Positions 26,272-35,303 of a DNA stretch of 64,000 nt are shown in pieces. The stretch covers positions 60,736 through 124,735 of the forward strand of contig NZ_AZEG01000007.1 of NCBI RefSeq assembly GCF_001434935.1, in the 5' to 3' direction. The DNA comes from Liquorilactobacillus uvarum DSM 19971 (GTDB lineage Bacteria; Bacillota; Bacilli; Lactobacillales; Lactobacillaceae). A program made the position numbers and the translations under genes. The notes beneath the pieces were generated by a model. That model searched no databases, was not told the DNA's origin, and worked only from the letters and a program-made list of their open reading frames with translations. Numbering within the stretch: the stretch's first letter is position 1; each line of letters begins with the position of its first letter.

Positions 26272-27723
26272 GTGCAACGCAAACGGCTTTATTTAATACT
26301 CATTGGCTTTATTATTATCGTGATCGGACTCAATGTGTTTTGGTTAATTAAATTTAAGCAATCGCCAGTTAAAGCAGGAATGATGCCAAATACAAGCTCA
26401 CAAATCACTAATAATAAGGAAAAACAAAGAATATTGAACATTCCTCCTGTATTAAAACCAGATTCAACTGATGCTAACAATGTTTATTACACTTTGCGAG
26501 CACAAACAGGTATGACACAGTTAGTATCTGGGGAAAAAACAAAAACGTATGGTTATAATGGCCCATTTCTCGGCCCAACGATTCGAGTTGAAAGAGGGCA
26601 GAATATCCATATTCATACTCAAAACCGTTTAAAACAAGCAACTTCTTTTCATTGGCATGGTGCTATTTTAGATGATTCAAGTGATGGTGGTCCACATCAA
26701 ACAGTTGCAGCAGGACAGAACAAGTTGATAAGTTTTAAAGTTAATCAACCTGCTGCTACGCTCTGGTATCATCCTCATGCTGTTGGTAGTACGGCTAGTC
26801 AAGTTTACAATGGACTAGCTGGTTTTTTGTTAGTTGATGACCAAAATAGTCGGCAACTAAAACTACCTAGAAATTATGGCAAAGATGATTTTCCAATTGT
26901 AGTACAAGATCGAAGCTTTGATAAAAATAATCAGTTAGATTATAAAAAAATTGTATCTAGTAATGGTACGTTGGGTAATACGTTACTAATAAACGGTACT
27001 CAAAATCCATATATCGAAACAACTACTAAATATGTTCGGTTACGCTTATTAAATGGTTCCAATGCTCGTGAATATACCTTTAAATTAGATGATCGTAGTT
27101 CCTTTTACCAGATTAGTACTGATGGAGGATTTTTGAAAAAACCGGTCCAAGAAAATAAAATTACGCTTGCACCGGGTGAACGAGCCGAAATCGTTGTTGA
27201 TTTAGGTCACTATTCACAGGGAAGTCAGGTCAAACTCAAGTCGGCAGACAGCAACATTCTGACGATGAAGGTGAAGAATAATCATGACGGGGAAACAAAA
27301 TTACCACGACAACTGACTAATCTTCAGACAGTCACTAAGTCAGGACAAAAAGTAACACAAAATATTGCTTTATCGGATATGGGACATATGGTAAGCATCA
27401 ATAATAGGCAGTTTTCAATGAATCGAATTGATTTGAAAGTAAAGCAAAATACGACGCAGGTTTGGAAGATCCGCAATAAAAATAATATGATGGGTGAAAT
27501 TCATCCTTTTCATATCCATGGTGTTCAGTTTCGATTATTGAGTATTAATAACAACGCATCACCAAGCAACATGCACGGTTGGAAAGATACGATCATGACA
27601 AGACCGGGTAACCAATACAAGATTTTGATTAAATTCACACAAACCGGAGTTTTCATGTATCATTGTCACAATCTTGAACATGAAGAGGCTGGAATGATGG
27701 GTCAAATTAGAGTTGTGCCGTAA
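26272..27723 (+). CDS. Multicopper oxidase, membrane-anchored
   Basis: 483 residues. An N-terminal hydrophobic segment (YLILIGFIIIVIGLNVFWLI) anchors it outside the cell. All four copper motifs are present: SFHWHGA near 125, WYHPHA near 168, HPFHIHG near 411, and YHCHNLEHEEAGMMG near 465. Such enzymes oxidise Cu(I) to less toxic Cu(II). The GTG at 26272 follows GAGGAGGG; an upstream GTG at 26254 overlaps that site. Cotranscribed with copB as in staphylococcal copB-mco clusters. Confidence 0.93.
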   Translation: MQRKRLYLILIGFIIIVIGLNVFWLIKFKQSPVKAGMMPNTSSQITNNKEKQRILNIPPVLKPDSTDANNVYYTLRAQTGMTQLVSGEKTKTYGYNGPFLGPTIRVERGQNIHIHTQNRLKQATSFHWHGAILDDSSDGGPHQTVAAGQNKLISFKVNQPAATLWYHPHAVGSTASQVYNGLAGFLLVDDQNSRQLKLPRNYGKDDFPIVVQDRSFDKNNQLDYKKIVSSNGTLGNTLLINGTQNPYIETTTKYVRLRLLNGSNAREYTFKLDDRSSFYQISTDGGFLKKPVQENKITLAPGERAEIVVDLGHYSQGSQVKLKSADSNILTMKVKNNHDGETKLPRQLTNLQTVTKSGQKVTQNIALSDMGHMVSINNRQFSMNRIDLKVKQNTTQVWKIRNKNNMMGEIHPFHIHGVQFRLLSINNNASPSNMHGWKDTIMTRPGNQYKILIKFTQTGVFMYHCHNLEHEEAGMMGQIRVVP

Positions 27724-27726
27724 ATA

Positions 27727-27864
27727 TTACTTAATTCGCTTAATGAAATTAAGCCAAGTTTGTCTAATGGTATCAAGCTGTTGCGGTGGAATTAAGCCTA
27801 GCATCATGATAAATAGTAACAATGGGCAGAGGATAATCAGAAGAATTGTTGCTAGCATCCACAT
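27727..27864 (-). CDS. Tiny membrane protein convergent with the multicopper oxidase
   Basis: 45 residues: MWMLATILLIILCPLLLFIMMLG is one membrane helix, then PPQQLDTIRQTWLNFIKRIK, an amphipathic tail. A weak ribosome site (AAGAAGTG) lies 7 bp upstream. A plus-strand frame across the same bases reads as an implausible Ile/Phe-rich string, so I favour the minus strand. Not recognised; comparable tiny membrane proteins occur elsewhere in this copper block. Confidence 0.5.
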   Translation of the reverse strand: MWMLATILLIILCPLLLFIMMLGLIPPQQLDTIRQTWLNFIKRIK

Positions 27865-27946
27865 ATTTATTCACTTCTTTTTCTTTTTGATAATTATGCC
27901 AGATGTGTATGGAGATTATATGCAAAATATATGGAGGTAGAAAAAT

Positions 27947-28639
27947 TTGACAAAAATTTTAGTTGTTGACGATGAAAAGAAAATTGTAGATATTGTTACC
28001 GCCTATCTAATTGCGCAAAAATTTGAAGTTGAAGTAGCCTATTCTGGAACGGAGGCCTTAACAAAGTTTTATAAGGGACAGCCTAATTTAGTAGTGCTTG
28101 ATCTTATGCTGCCAGATTTGGATGGTAATGAAGTAACTAAAAGAATACGGCAGGATAGTAAAACACCAATAATTATGTTGACTGCCAAATCAAGCGATGA
28201 AAGTATTGTTAATGGACTAAAATCTGGAGCAGATGATTATGTGGTTAAACCTTTTAGTCCACGAGTAGTAGTGGAACGGATAAAAACTGTACTGCGACGT
28301 GTCACAGAGGAACAAGTAGAAAAAGTACTTTCTTTTAATAAGGGACAGTTAAAAATAAAACTAGAATCTCAGCAAGTTTTTGTTTGCGACGCAGAAATTG
28401 CACTCACACATACAGAGTACGATATTCTGTCAACAATGGCGACCTATTATAGACAAATATTCACTCGTGAACAGTTGATTGATTCAACAAGAGGTATTGA
28501 CTATGACGGATTAGACCGAATGATTGACTCACATATTAAAAATTTAAGGCGGAAAATTGAAGATGATAGTACTAAGCCAGTTTTTATAATAACTGTTCAT
28601 GGCCGCGGTTATCGTTTTGGTGGGAGTAAAGACGAATGA
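27947..28639 (+). CDS. OmpR-family response regulator (CopR/CusR-like)
   Basis: 230 residues. Receiver domain with acidic pocket VVDDEKK, phospho-acceptor Asp near 52 (VVLDLMLPD), Thr in MLTAKSS and Lys in DDYVVKPF; C-terminal winged helix ending HGRGYRFG. Stop overlaps the kinase gene start (ATGA). Location among copper genes suggests an envelope metal-stress response; the signal is inferred. Confidence 0.92.
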   Translation: MTKILVVDDEKKIVDIVTAYLIAQKFEVEVAYSGTEALTKFYKGQPNLVVLDLMLPDLDGNEVTKRIRQDSKTPIIMLTAKSSDESIVNGLKSGADDYVVKPFSPRVVVERIKTVLRRVTEEQVEKVLSFNKGQLKIKLESQQVFVCDAEIALTHTEYDILSTMATYYRQIFTREQLIDSTRGIDYDGLDRMIDSHIKNLRRKIEDDSTKPVFIITVHGRGYRFGGSKDE

Positions 28640-29991
28640 AGCGGCAGATTCGAACACAGCTAATAATCTCTTTTCTATTTTTGGTGTTGTTGATTGTTGG
28701 TTCAATTAGTTTAATGACAGTAAGCCTGGTCAGTGATCATTTTGATAAATATGTGCAACAAAAACATGATACAACGCTCACTGCATATAAAAATGAATTA
28801 ATGGTTAGTTATCTGACTAGCAATGGTACTTGGAAACAATCTAAAGTTAAAAAGATTGGTGCTAGAGCACTACAGGATGGCCTTATTTTAGTTTTAAAAG
28901 ACGCTGATAATAAAATCGTATGGGAACCAAGTCAGACCTTGTTACATAAGGCCACTAATGCTAAAAATATCGATAGTATGAATAAAACGACTGAGGCCAT
29001 CAAGATTAATTCTAAACAAATTGCCCAAGCACAATTCTCACATAATGATGCTTTAGGTTATACACGACATGATGTGGCGTTTATCAATGATTTACGAATT
29101 AGTTTGGCCGGTATCTCGGCCTTTGTTTTTTTAGTCGCGATAATTATTGCGGTATGGATAGCCCGTGATCTAAGTAAGCCGTTACGACAAATTGTATCCT
29201 TTACTCAAGCGGTTGCATCTGGTGATTATCGAAATCAATTACCACAACAAACCCAAATTGTAGAAATAAACGCGCTAATAAATGTAACTAATGAGCTCTC
29301 ACGTCAGTTATCCAAGAATCAGGCTCTGAGAGAACGCTTATCTTCCGATATTGCTCATGAATTACGAACGCCTTTAACAACGATCCAAGGTTCGTTAGAG
29401 GCGATGATCGATGGTATTTGGCCAATTAGTGAGGCTAGGTTGGTTAGTTTAAATGATGAAGTCATAAGGCTGACCCACTTAATCAATAACATTGAAAATA
29501 TCGCTTCAATTGAACATAGTGAGGATAAGTTAATTAAGGTTGATACAGATCTTAGTAAATTAATACAACAAGTTTTAAGTAACTTTCAGAGTAACCTTGA
29601 AGAGAAAAAAATAACACTTGATTATCATACTGAGAAAGTTATTGCCGTGATAGATCCAGACAAAATAAATCAGGTTATTACAAATTTATTGTCAAACGCC
29701 ATAAAATTTACACAAACAAGAGGCAAAATAATAATTAAGTTAAAACGAATATCGGATAACATTGTTTTGACTGTAGAAGATAATGGTAGTGGTATTGCGG
29801 AAAAAGACGTACCACATATATTTGATCACTTCTATATGGCTGATCCAGCACGAAATCGACAACAAGGTGGGCAAGGAATTGGTTTAGCAATCGTTAAGAC
29901 AATTGTGGTGGCTCATGGTGGCTCAGTTTCTGTTGATAGTAAATTAGGTATTGGGACGATTTTTACAGTTAAACTACCATTAAATAACTAA
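28636..29991 (+). CDS. Sensor histidine kinase partner of the copper-module regulator
   Basis: 451 residues. Two membrane helices (residues 8-32 and about 158-180) enclose an extracytoplasmic sensor of about 125 residues that lacks obvious His/Met/Cys copper clusters. HAMP follows, then HisKA with [14 protein letters not shown] (phospho-His near 241), N box [11 protein letters not shown]1 DNGSGIA, F box HIFDHFY and G2 [12 protein letters not shown] complete kinase. Translation coupled to the regulator by a 4-bp overlap. Confidence 0.92.
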   Translation: MKRQIRTQLIISFLFLVLLIVGSISLMTVSLVSDHFDKYVQQKHDTTLTAYKNELMVSYLTSNGTWKQSKVKKIGARALQDGLILVLKDADNKIVWEPSQTLLHKATNAKNIDSMNKTTEAIKINSKQIAQAQFSHNDALGYTRHDVAFINDLRISLAGISAFVFLVAIIIAVWIARDLSKPLRQIVSFTQAVASGDYRNQLPQQTQIVEINALINVTNELSRQLSKNQALRERLSSDIAHELRTPLTTIQGSLEAMIDGIWPISEARLVSLNDEVIRLTHLINNIENIASIEHSEDKLIKVDTDLSKLIQQVLSNFQSNLEEKKITLDYHTEKVIAVIDPDKINQVITNLLSNAIKFTQTRGKIIIKLKRISDNIVLTVEDNGSGIAEKDVPHIFDHFYMADPARNRQQGGQGIGLAIVKTIVVAHGGSVSVDSKLGIGTIFTVKLPLNN

Positions 29992-30005
29992 GAGGGGATG
30001 ATTAT

Positions 30006-30809
30006 ATGGGGGCATTAAATCCGATTGCGTTTAAACTAGGACCTTTTCTGGTTCATTGGTATGGCATTATTATTGCTAGTGGTGCAGTGCTTGGCGTACT
30101 ACTTGCAATTAAAGAGACTAAGCAGCAAAAGATTTCTGCGGATGATATTTATGATCTGATACTCTGGGCTTTACCAATTGGCCTGATAGGTGCACGACTT
30201 TATTATGTTATTTTTGAATGGTCGTATTATTCGCAACATTTAAATGAGATCATTGCAATTTGGCAAGGCGGAATTGCAATTTATGGCGGTTTGATTGCTG
30301 GTGGTATTACATTGATTATCTTCTGCCGGCGACGTGGCCTGTCAATTTGGCAAGTTTTAGATGTTGTTACGCCAGGCATCATGCTAGGACAAGTTATTGG
30401 GAGATGGGGGAATTTTATTAATCAGGAAGCTTTTGGTACTGTCGTCTCACGTGGCTTTCTGCAGCAGCTCCATTTACCCAATTTTATCGTACAGCAGATG
30501 TATATCGGTGGTGCGTATCATCAACCGACATTTCTATATGAATCGGTATGGAATCTTATTGGATTGATTTTACTTATTAGCTTACGACATAAAAAAGGGC
30601 TTTTTAAACGAGGAGAAATTGCGTTAAGCTATGCAATTTGGTATTCGTTTGGTCGATTTTTTGTTGAAGGAATGCGGACTGATAGCCTGTACCTATTTGG
30701 ACAAGTACGAGTCTCACAATTATTATCATTAGTTATTTTTGTTGTTATGATAATTATCTTCGTTTATCGACGAAAGCAACAAAAGATCTCTAATTATTTA
30801 ATCAGCTGA
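30006..30809 (+). CDS. lgt: Prolipoprotein diacylglyceryl transferase (accessory copy)
   Basis: 267 residues, polytopic. The Lgt signature [13 protein letters not shown] is present near 137, with [10 protein letters not shown] at the N-terminus, [19 protein letters not shown] and FLYESVWN. Lgt attaches diacylglycerol to lipobox Cys of prelipoproteins. A housekeeping lgt is expected elsewhere in the genome, so this is an extra copy carried with copper genes, as seen in other Gram-positive metal islands. It lies directly behind the kinase gene and follows GAGGGGATG. Confidence 0.92.
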   Translation: MGALNPIAFKLGPFLVHWYGIIIASGAVLGVLLAIKETKQQKISADDIYDLILWALPIGLIGARLYYVIFEWSYYSQHLNEIIAIWQGGIAIYGGLIAGGITLIIFCRRRGLSIWQVLDVVTPGIMLGQVIGRWGNFINQEAFGTVVSRGFLQQLHLPNFIVQQMYIGGAYHQPTFLYESVWNLIGLILLISLRHKKGLFKRGEIALSYAIWYSFGRFFVEGMRTDSLYLFGQVRVSQLLSLVIFVVMIIIFVYRRKQQKISNYLIS

Positions 30810-30839
30810 CCAATATTTGATAGAGGATGATGCTAAATT

Positions 30840-31247
30840 ATGATTAATTTATATTTTCATACCAGTGATCCAGCAAAAAGAAAAATGTTGGATTGGTTTC
30901 GTTGTCAAAAAATAGAAACACAAACCAGAAATATTATGCAAAAACGCTTAACAAAATTAGAAATTAGACATTTATTTTTGCTGTCTGATAATGGTAGTGA
31001 TGATTTAATTGCAACACGTTCAAAGACTGCTCGAGAATATACTTTCGATAATAGTTTAACCTTTGATCAATTAGTTACTATCGTGTATAAGCATCCTAAA
31101 ATCATGAAAAATCCAATTGCTTTTAATGAGAATAATTTAATTTCTGGATTTAATCTTGAAGATATCGGTGTTTTCATACCACGAATACAGCGTAAACGTG
31201 AGCGCTTGTCACTGTTTAGTAAATTATATACCGTGGAGTTTGGTTAA
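30840..31247 (+). CDS. Spx/ArsC-fold protein lacking the CXXC motif
   Basis: 135 residues with the Spx/MgsR layout: INLYFHTSDPAKRKMLDWF in place of the usual LYTSPSCTSCRKA, LTKLEIRHLFLLSDNGSDDLIATRS, then LTFDQLVTIVYKHPKIMKNPIAFNENNLISGFN and a final DIGVFIPR. Both redox Cys are replaced, so it cannot sense disulfide stress in the standard way. It may still bind RNA polymerase alpha or may be a specialised regulator. Function uncertain; last gene before the second cop promoter. Confidence 0.72.
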   Translation: MINLYFHTSDPAKRKMLDWFRCQKIETQTRNIMQKRLTKLEIRHLFLLSDNGSDDLIATRSKTAREYTFDNSLTFDQLVTIVYKHPKIMKNPIAFNENNLISGFNLEDIGVFIPRIQRKRERLSLFSKLYTVEFG

Positions 31248-31304
31248 GGAGATTACAACAACAATCAGTTCCGAAAAGAAACTAAAATTTTTTAATTTTT
31301 GTGT

Positions 31305-31352
31305 TTACAAATGTAAACAATAGAGGTATGGTGATTTGTATTTACAAGTGTA
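31305..31352 (+). promoter_or_regulatory. Paired cop boxes and promoter of the copY-copA operon
   Basis: TACAAATGTA (31306-31315) and TACAAGTGTA (31343-31352) match TACANNTGTA. A promoter TTTACA (31305-31310), 16-bp spacer, TATGGT (31327-31332) overlaps them. The first box is identical to the first box of the copB operon, so both operons are probably one regulon. Confidence 0.88.
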
Positions 31353-31365
31353 AATTAAGCGAGGA

Positions 31366-31821
31366 GTGATTAATCTGAATAAAAATAATCTAACGTACAT
31401 GACGCCTTCTGAATGGGAGGTGATGCGCATCATTTGGACTAAGAGAAGTATAAGTAGCCTTGATGTTATTGAAGTGATGCAGCGAAAACGTGATTGGTCG
31501 GAATCTACAATCAAAACTTTACTTGGTCGGTTAACTAAAAAAAATATTTTGGCGACAACTAAAGAAGGTCGTCATTTTAATTATCGACCTACTGTGCCGG
31601 AAACAACCGCAATGGACAAAACTGTGGCTGAATTATTTCAACATCTCTGTGATATGAAAAAAGGAGCCGGCATCATTAATCTGTTAGCTAAGTTAAATCT
31701 TAGTAAAGGTGATATTGAGCGTATGCAGGCTCAGCTTGATAAAAAACTAAAGGATGCGCCTAGCACAATTAACTGCAACTGTTTGTCTAGTGGAAAAAAT
31801 GATTGTTATATAACTGATTGA
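31366..31821 (+). CDS. copY: Copper-responsive repressor CopY
   Basis: 151 residues as drawn. BlaI/CopY winged helix (MTPSEWEVMRIIWTKRSISSLDVIEVMQRKRDWSESTIKTLLGRLTKKNIL) and a C-terminal Cys site INCNCLSSGKNDC, close to the CxCx4-5CxC motif but ending with a single Cys. The start is uncertain: GAGGAG at 31361-31366 overlaps the GTG at 31366, and better-spaced codons are ATT 31369 or CTG 31375; the first ATG is 31399. It lies between its own cop boxes and the copA operon. Confidence 0.88.
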   Translation: MINLNKNNLTYMTPSEWEVMRIIWTKRSISSLDVIEVMQRKRDWSESTIKTLLGRLTKKNILATTKEGRHFNYRPTVPETTAMDKTVAELFQHLCDMKKGAGIINLLAKLNLSKGDIERMQAQLDKKLKDAPSTINCNCLSSGKNDCYITD

Positions 31822-31853
31822 AAAATAATTTTTTACAAGAAGGAAGTCTGATT

Positions 31854-32225
31854 ATGGATAAAATTTTGGTAACAATAATAGCCGGTCTACTAGTTGGTTT
31901 TATTGTCTGGTGGTTCTTCGGCAAACATGTGACTAAGGAGGTTGCGGCCGATGTAACAGGTAATGAACAAGATGTTAGTGTGATCGTTAATGGCGGTTAT
32001 ACACCTAGTACTGTAGTTTTGAAACGTGGTATTCCTGCCCAAATTACGTTTAACCGTAAAGATCCCTCAAGCTGTTTAGAACAAGTTGTTTTCGAAGACT
32101 TCGGCATCAATGATTTTTTGCCACAGAATAAGGATCATGCAATCGACATTGATACAAGTAAACCTGGTGAATACAGCTATGCCTGTGGAATGAACATGTT
32201 TCATGGGAAGGTGATCGTTAAATAG
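31854..32225 (+). CDS. Membrane-anchored cupredoxin-domain protein
   Basis: 123 residues. N-terminal membrane helix (ILVTIIAGLLVGFIVWWFF), then a cupredoxin fold: VNGGYTPSTVVLKRGIPAQITFNRKDPSSCLEQVVF and a closing YACGMNMFHGKVIVK, with Cys and Met able to bind copper. The ATG at 31854 follows AAGGAAG; upstream in-frame starts lie within the copY end. Likely an extracytoplasmic copper-binding partner of the ATPase encoded in the same operon. Confidence 0.83.
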   Translation: MDKILVTIIAGLLVGFIVWWFFGKHVTKEVAADVTGNEQDVSVIVNGGYTPSTVVLKRGIPAQITFNRKDPSSCLEQVVFEDFGINDFLPQNKDHAIDIDTSKPGEYSYACGMNMFHGKVIVK

Positions 32226-32260
32226 AAAGTTTAGCTCATAAAAATATTGGAGGAGTTATT

Positions 32261-32533
32261 ATGGTAGAAAAGAAACAAAGTATTGTGGTAGTTGTTGATG
32301 GTGGCTATCATCCAGATACAGTGAAACTAACCAAAGGAATTCCTGCAGAAATTATTTTTAAGCGGATCAGTGATAAGGGATGTGTAGATACGATTGTATT
32401 TCCAAAACTTGGTATCAAGCGTTTCTTACCAATAAACGAACAACAAATTTTCTCGATTAATACAGATAAGGCTGGCGAATATCAATTTCATTGTGGGATG
32501 GATATGGCCTACGGAAAGGTGATTATAAAATGA
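32261..32533 (+). CDS. Soluble cupredoxin-domain protein
   Basis: 90 residues, a paralogue of the preceding protein without its membrane helix: VDGGYHPDTVKLTKGIPAEIIFKRISDKGCVDTIVFP and FHCGMDMAYGKVIIK. With no signal peptide it would act in the cytoplasm, perhaps in place of CopZ as a copper carrier for CopA. Its stop overlaps the copA start (ATGA). Ribosome site GGAGGAG. Confidence 0.83.
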   Translation: MVEKKQSIVVVVDGGYHPDTVKLTKGIPAEIIFKRISDKGCVDTIVFPKLGIKRFLPINEQQIFSINTDKAGEYQFHCGMDMAYGKVIIK

Positions 32534-34449
32534 GTATAAGAAATCGATTTATATTTTCTTTGATTGTTTCTACTCCAATATTAATAAATATGGTCGCTAG
32601 TCCTTTTGGCTTCGGGTTACCAGGAGGTATGTGGACGCAGTTTCTACTGACAACTGCAGTAATGGCCGTCTCTGGCCGAGCATTTATACAAAGTGCTTGG
32701 GCATCATTTCGGCATCACCATGCTAATATGGACACTTTAGTAGCGATTGGCACGGGAACGGCCTATTTATATAGTATTTATGCAATGTTTAGTAACCAAG
32801 ACGTTTTCTTCGAAGATGCAGCCCTTGTCATCACCTTAATTTTATTGGGCCAAGTCTTTGAAGAAAATATGAAACGTAATGCATCTGGTGCTGTGGCAAA
32901 GCTATTGGATTTACAAGCGAAAGAAGCCGAAGTTTTGCGTGGTGGCGAAATTATTAAAGTTCCAATGGCTGAAGTTGTCGTAGGCGATATTCTTCGTGTT
33001 AAACCAGGACAAAAAATTGCTGTAGATGGCGTAATTACTGAAGGTAGTTCGACAATTGATGAGTCAATGGTTACAGGTGAAAGTATGCCGACTGAGAAAA
33101 AAGTTGACGATACGGTAATTGGCTCAACAATGAATAGTACTGGAACATTTATGTTTAAGGCCAGTAAAGTAGGCAATGATACATTACTAGCACAAATTGT
33201 TGAAATGGTCAAAAAAGCTCAAACTAGTCATGCACCAATTCAAAAAACTGTTGATAAGATTTCCGATATTTTTGTTCCTGCTGTTTTAATTATTGCAATT
33301 CTGGCCTTTTTTGTTTGGTATGTTTTACTTGGAGCCAGCGTAGTAACTGCCATGCTATTTACCGTTTCTGTAATCATTATTGCTTGCCCTTGTGCATTAG
33401 GAATTGCTACGCCAACGGCCTTGATGGTTGGTACCGGACGCAGTGCTAAGATGGGCATTCTAATTAAAAACGGTGAAGTGTTGGAGGCTGTCAATACAAT
33501 TAAAACGGTTGTTTTTGATAAAACAGGTACGATTACAGTTGGAAAACCAAAAGTAACGGATATTATTGGTGATGAACAAATGGTACTTGACGTAGCAGCT
33601 AATCTTGAAGCTTCTTCGGAGCATCCTTTAGCAGCAGCTGTGCTAGAAAAAGCTAAGGAACAAGGCATCACACCCAACGCTGCACAAAATTTCAAGGCAA
33701 TCGAGGGTAAAGGTGTACAAGCACAGATCAATGGTAAAAAAGCCTTCATTGGTAATGATAAATTACTTGATAATTATAATCTTACTGATCAATTAACAGC
33801 TAAAATGGTACAGTTGCAAAGCGAAGCCAAAACAGTGGTAATTGTTGGCTACGACGATAAAATTGTTGGGTTAATTGCTATTCAAGATGCGCCAAAGCAA
33901 AGCTCAGCTACAGCAATTGCGGCCTTGAAGAAACGTGGCTTACGTCCAGTTATGTTAACTGGTGATAACGAACGGGTTGCTCGGGCAATTGCTGATCAGG
34001 TTGGCATTGATGAAGTAATTGCCGATGTACTACCTGGTGATAAGGCAGATCATGTTAAACAGCTTCAACAACAGGCACCAGTTGCGTTTGTTGGTGATGG
34101 TATTAACGATGCACCGGCATTAACAACAGCTGACGTTGGAATCGCCATGGGATCAGGAACAGATATTGCGATTGAATCAGGCGGTATTATCTTAGTTAAA
34201 AATAACTTATTGGATGTTGTTAATGCACTTGAATTAAGTCAAAAGACGTTTAATCGAATTAAGCTGAACTTGTTCTGGGCATTTATATATAATTCACTGG
34301 GCATTCCTGTCGCTGCTGGTATTTTTGTCGGACTTGGTTTGATCTTAAGCCCAGAGCTGGCTGGTTTGGGGATGGCATTGAGTTCATTATCAGTTGTTGC
34401 GAGCTCGTTGATGCTTAATAAAACCAAGTTAACCACTGTAACTGCGTGA
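32530..34449 (+). CDS. copA: Copper-exporting P1B-1-type ATPase CopA
   Basis: 639 residues. No N-terminal HMA domain; the preceding cupredoxins may take its role. Actuator TGES, transmembrane CPC motif (ACPCALGIATP, near 286), DKTGTIT near 331, SSEHPLAAAV, and GDGINDAP are all present. The CPC motif marks Cu(I) transporters. I use the ATG at 32530, overlapping the cupredoxin stop, with GGAAAGGTGAT upstream; an earlier in-frame ATG at 32491 lies within the cupredoxin gene. Confidence 0.94.
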   Translation: MSIRNRFIFSLIVSTPILINMVASPFGFGLPGGMWTQFLLTTAVMAVSGRAFIQSAWASFRHHHANMDTLVAIGTGTAYLYSIYAMFSNQDVFFEDAALVITLILLGQVFEENMKRNASGAVAKLLDLQAKEAEVLRGGEIIKVPMAEVVVGDILRVKPGQKIAVDGVITEGSSTIDESMVTGESMPTEKKVDDTVIGSTMNSTGTFMFKASKVGNDTLLAQIVEMVKKAQTSHAPIQKTVDKISDIFVPAVLIIAILAFFVWYVLLGASVVTAMLFTVSVIIIACPCALGIATPTALMVGTGRSAKMGILIKNGEVLEAVNTIKTVVFDKTGTITVGKPKVTDIIGDEQMVLDVAANLEASSEHPLAAAVLEKAKEQGITPNAAQNFKAIEGKGVQAQINGKKAFIGNDKLLDNYNLTDQLTAKMVQLQSEAKTVVIVGYDDKIVGLIAIQDAPKQSSATAIAALKKRGLRPVMLTGDNERVARAIADQVGIDEVIADVLPGDKADHVKQLQQQAPVAFVGDGINDAPALTTADVGIAMGSGTDIAIESGGIILVKNNLLDVVNALELSQKTFNRIKLNLFWAFIYNSLGIPVAAGIFVGLGLILSPELAGLGMALSSLSVVASSLMLNKTKLTTVTA

Positions 34450-34465
34450 GATTGGAGGTCATAAA

Positions 34466-34567
34466 GTGGAAAATCAAAATTCAAAGAAATCTACAGTAAT
34501 AACAGTTGCTGTAGCAGTTATCTATACTATTGTTGCAATTTTTGCTGGAATACTCTTGTTAAATTAA
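34466..34567 (+). CDS. Tiny membrane protein downstream of copA
   Basis: 33 residues: a polar start (MENQNSKKST) and one membrane helix (VITVAVAVIYTIVAIFAGILLL). A strong GGAGGT ribosome site lies 7 bp before the GTG start at 34466, and it sits 16 bp after copA, so it is most likely translated with it. Not recognised; possibly a small subunit or regulator of the ATPase. Confidence 0.62.
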   Translation: MENQNSKKSTVITVAVAVIYTIVAIFAGILLLN

Positions 34568-34703
34568 TTAAATTAACTACGAGTTTGAATTAAAGAAGTA
34601 GAAATTTAAATCTTGTTATACTGCTTTTGGTATTGGTTTAATTTTCTGGGATTTCATTAAACGATAACGATAAATGTAGAGTTTTTTTGAGAGGATGAGA
34701 GCA

Positions 34704-35291
34704 ATGCAATCTCGAAGATTTAAGCCTTGGTGGGTTGTTTTAGTAGTATCTTTAGGCATTTTTGCTGTTATAGGAGCGATTAGTGTAGATACCTATAATA
34801 ATTTAGCTAAACAGAATCAAGAAGTTGAAGCGCAATGGAGTCAAGTAGAGAACGTGATGCAACGACGCTATGATTTAATTCCAAACTTGGTAAGTGCAGT
34901 TAAAGGCAGCATGAATCAGGAACAGAAGGTTTTTGGTCAAATTGCTGATGCACGGAAGAGTTATGGCAGCGCGACAACAGTTAAGGAAAAGGCTAATGCT
35001 GATAATAAAGTCAATAGTTCAGTTGGTACTTTGATCAATGTGATCCAAGAAAATTATCCTAATTTGAAGTCGAATACCAATGTTGCGACGTTAATGACCC
35101 AACTAGAGGGATCTGAAAATCGTATTGCGGTTGAACGGCGTCGTTATATTCAGCAAGTTAAGACTTATAATCAAAGTGTGGTTACTTTTCCTAAAAATAT
35201 TTTTGCATCTACAATGGGCTTAGGTAAAAAGACTGAATTTAAAGCAAATTCAAATGCAAGCAAGGCTCCTAAAGTTGATTTTAACAACTAG
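34704..35291 (+). CDS. lemA: LemA family protein
   Basis: 195 residues. N-terminal membrane helix (WWVVLVVSLGIFAVIGAIS), then the LemA helical core: NNLAKQNQEVEAQWSQVENVMQRRYDLIPNLVSAVKG is diagnostic, followed by IQENYPNLKSN and ENRIAVERRRYIQQVKTYN. Function of LemA is unclear (envelope stress, membrane-associated). I prefer ATG 34704 over 34695, which lies too near the GAGAGGA ribosome site. Paired with the TPM gene downstream, a common LemA-TPM combination. Confidence 0.92.
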   Translation: MQSRRFKPWWVVLVVSLGIFAVIGAISVDTYNNLAKQNQEVEAQWSQVENVMQRRYDLIPNLVSAVKGSMNQEQKVFGQIADARKSYGSATTVKEKANADNKVNSSVGTLINVIQENYPNLKSNTNVATLMTQLEGSENRIAVERRRYIQQVKTYNQSVVTFPKNIFASTMGLGKKTEFKANSNASKAPKVDFNN

Positions 35292-35303
35292 GAAGTGGAC
35301 ACA

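Noticed and set aside
27713..27940. Plus-strand 75-codon frame after the multicopper oxidase
   Set aside because: Overlaps the oxidase stop, has no ribosome site, and its composition is implausible; the minus strand encodes a neat single-helix protein instead.
32778..33749. Minus-strand frames across copA
   Set aside because: Ser/Thr/Ile/Pro-rich shadows of a conserved P-type ATPase.
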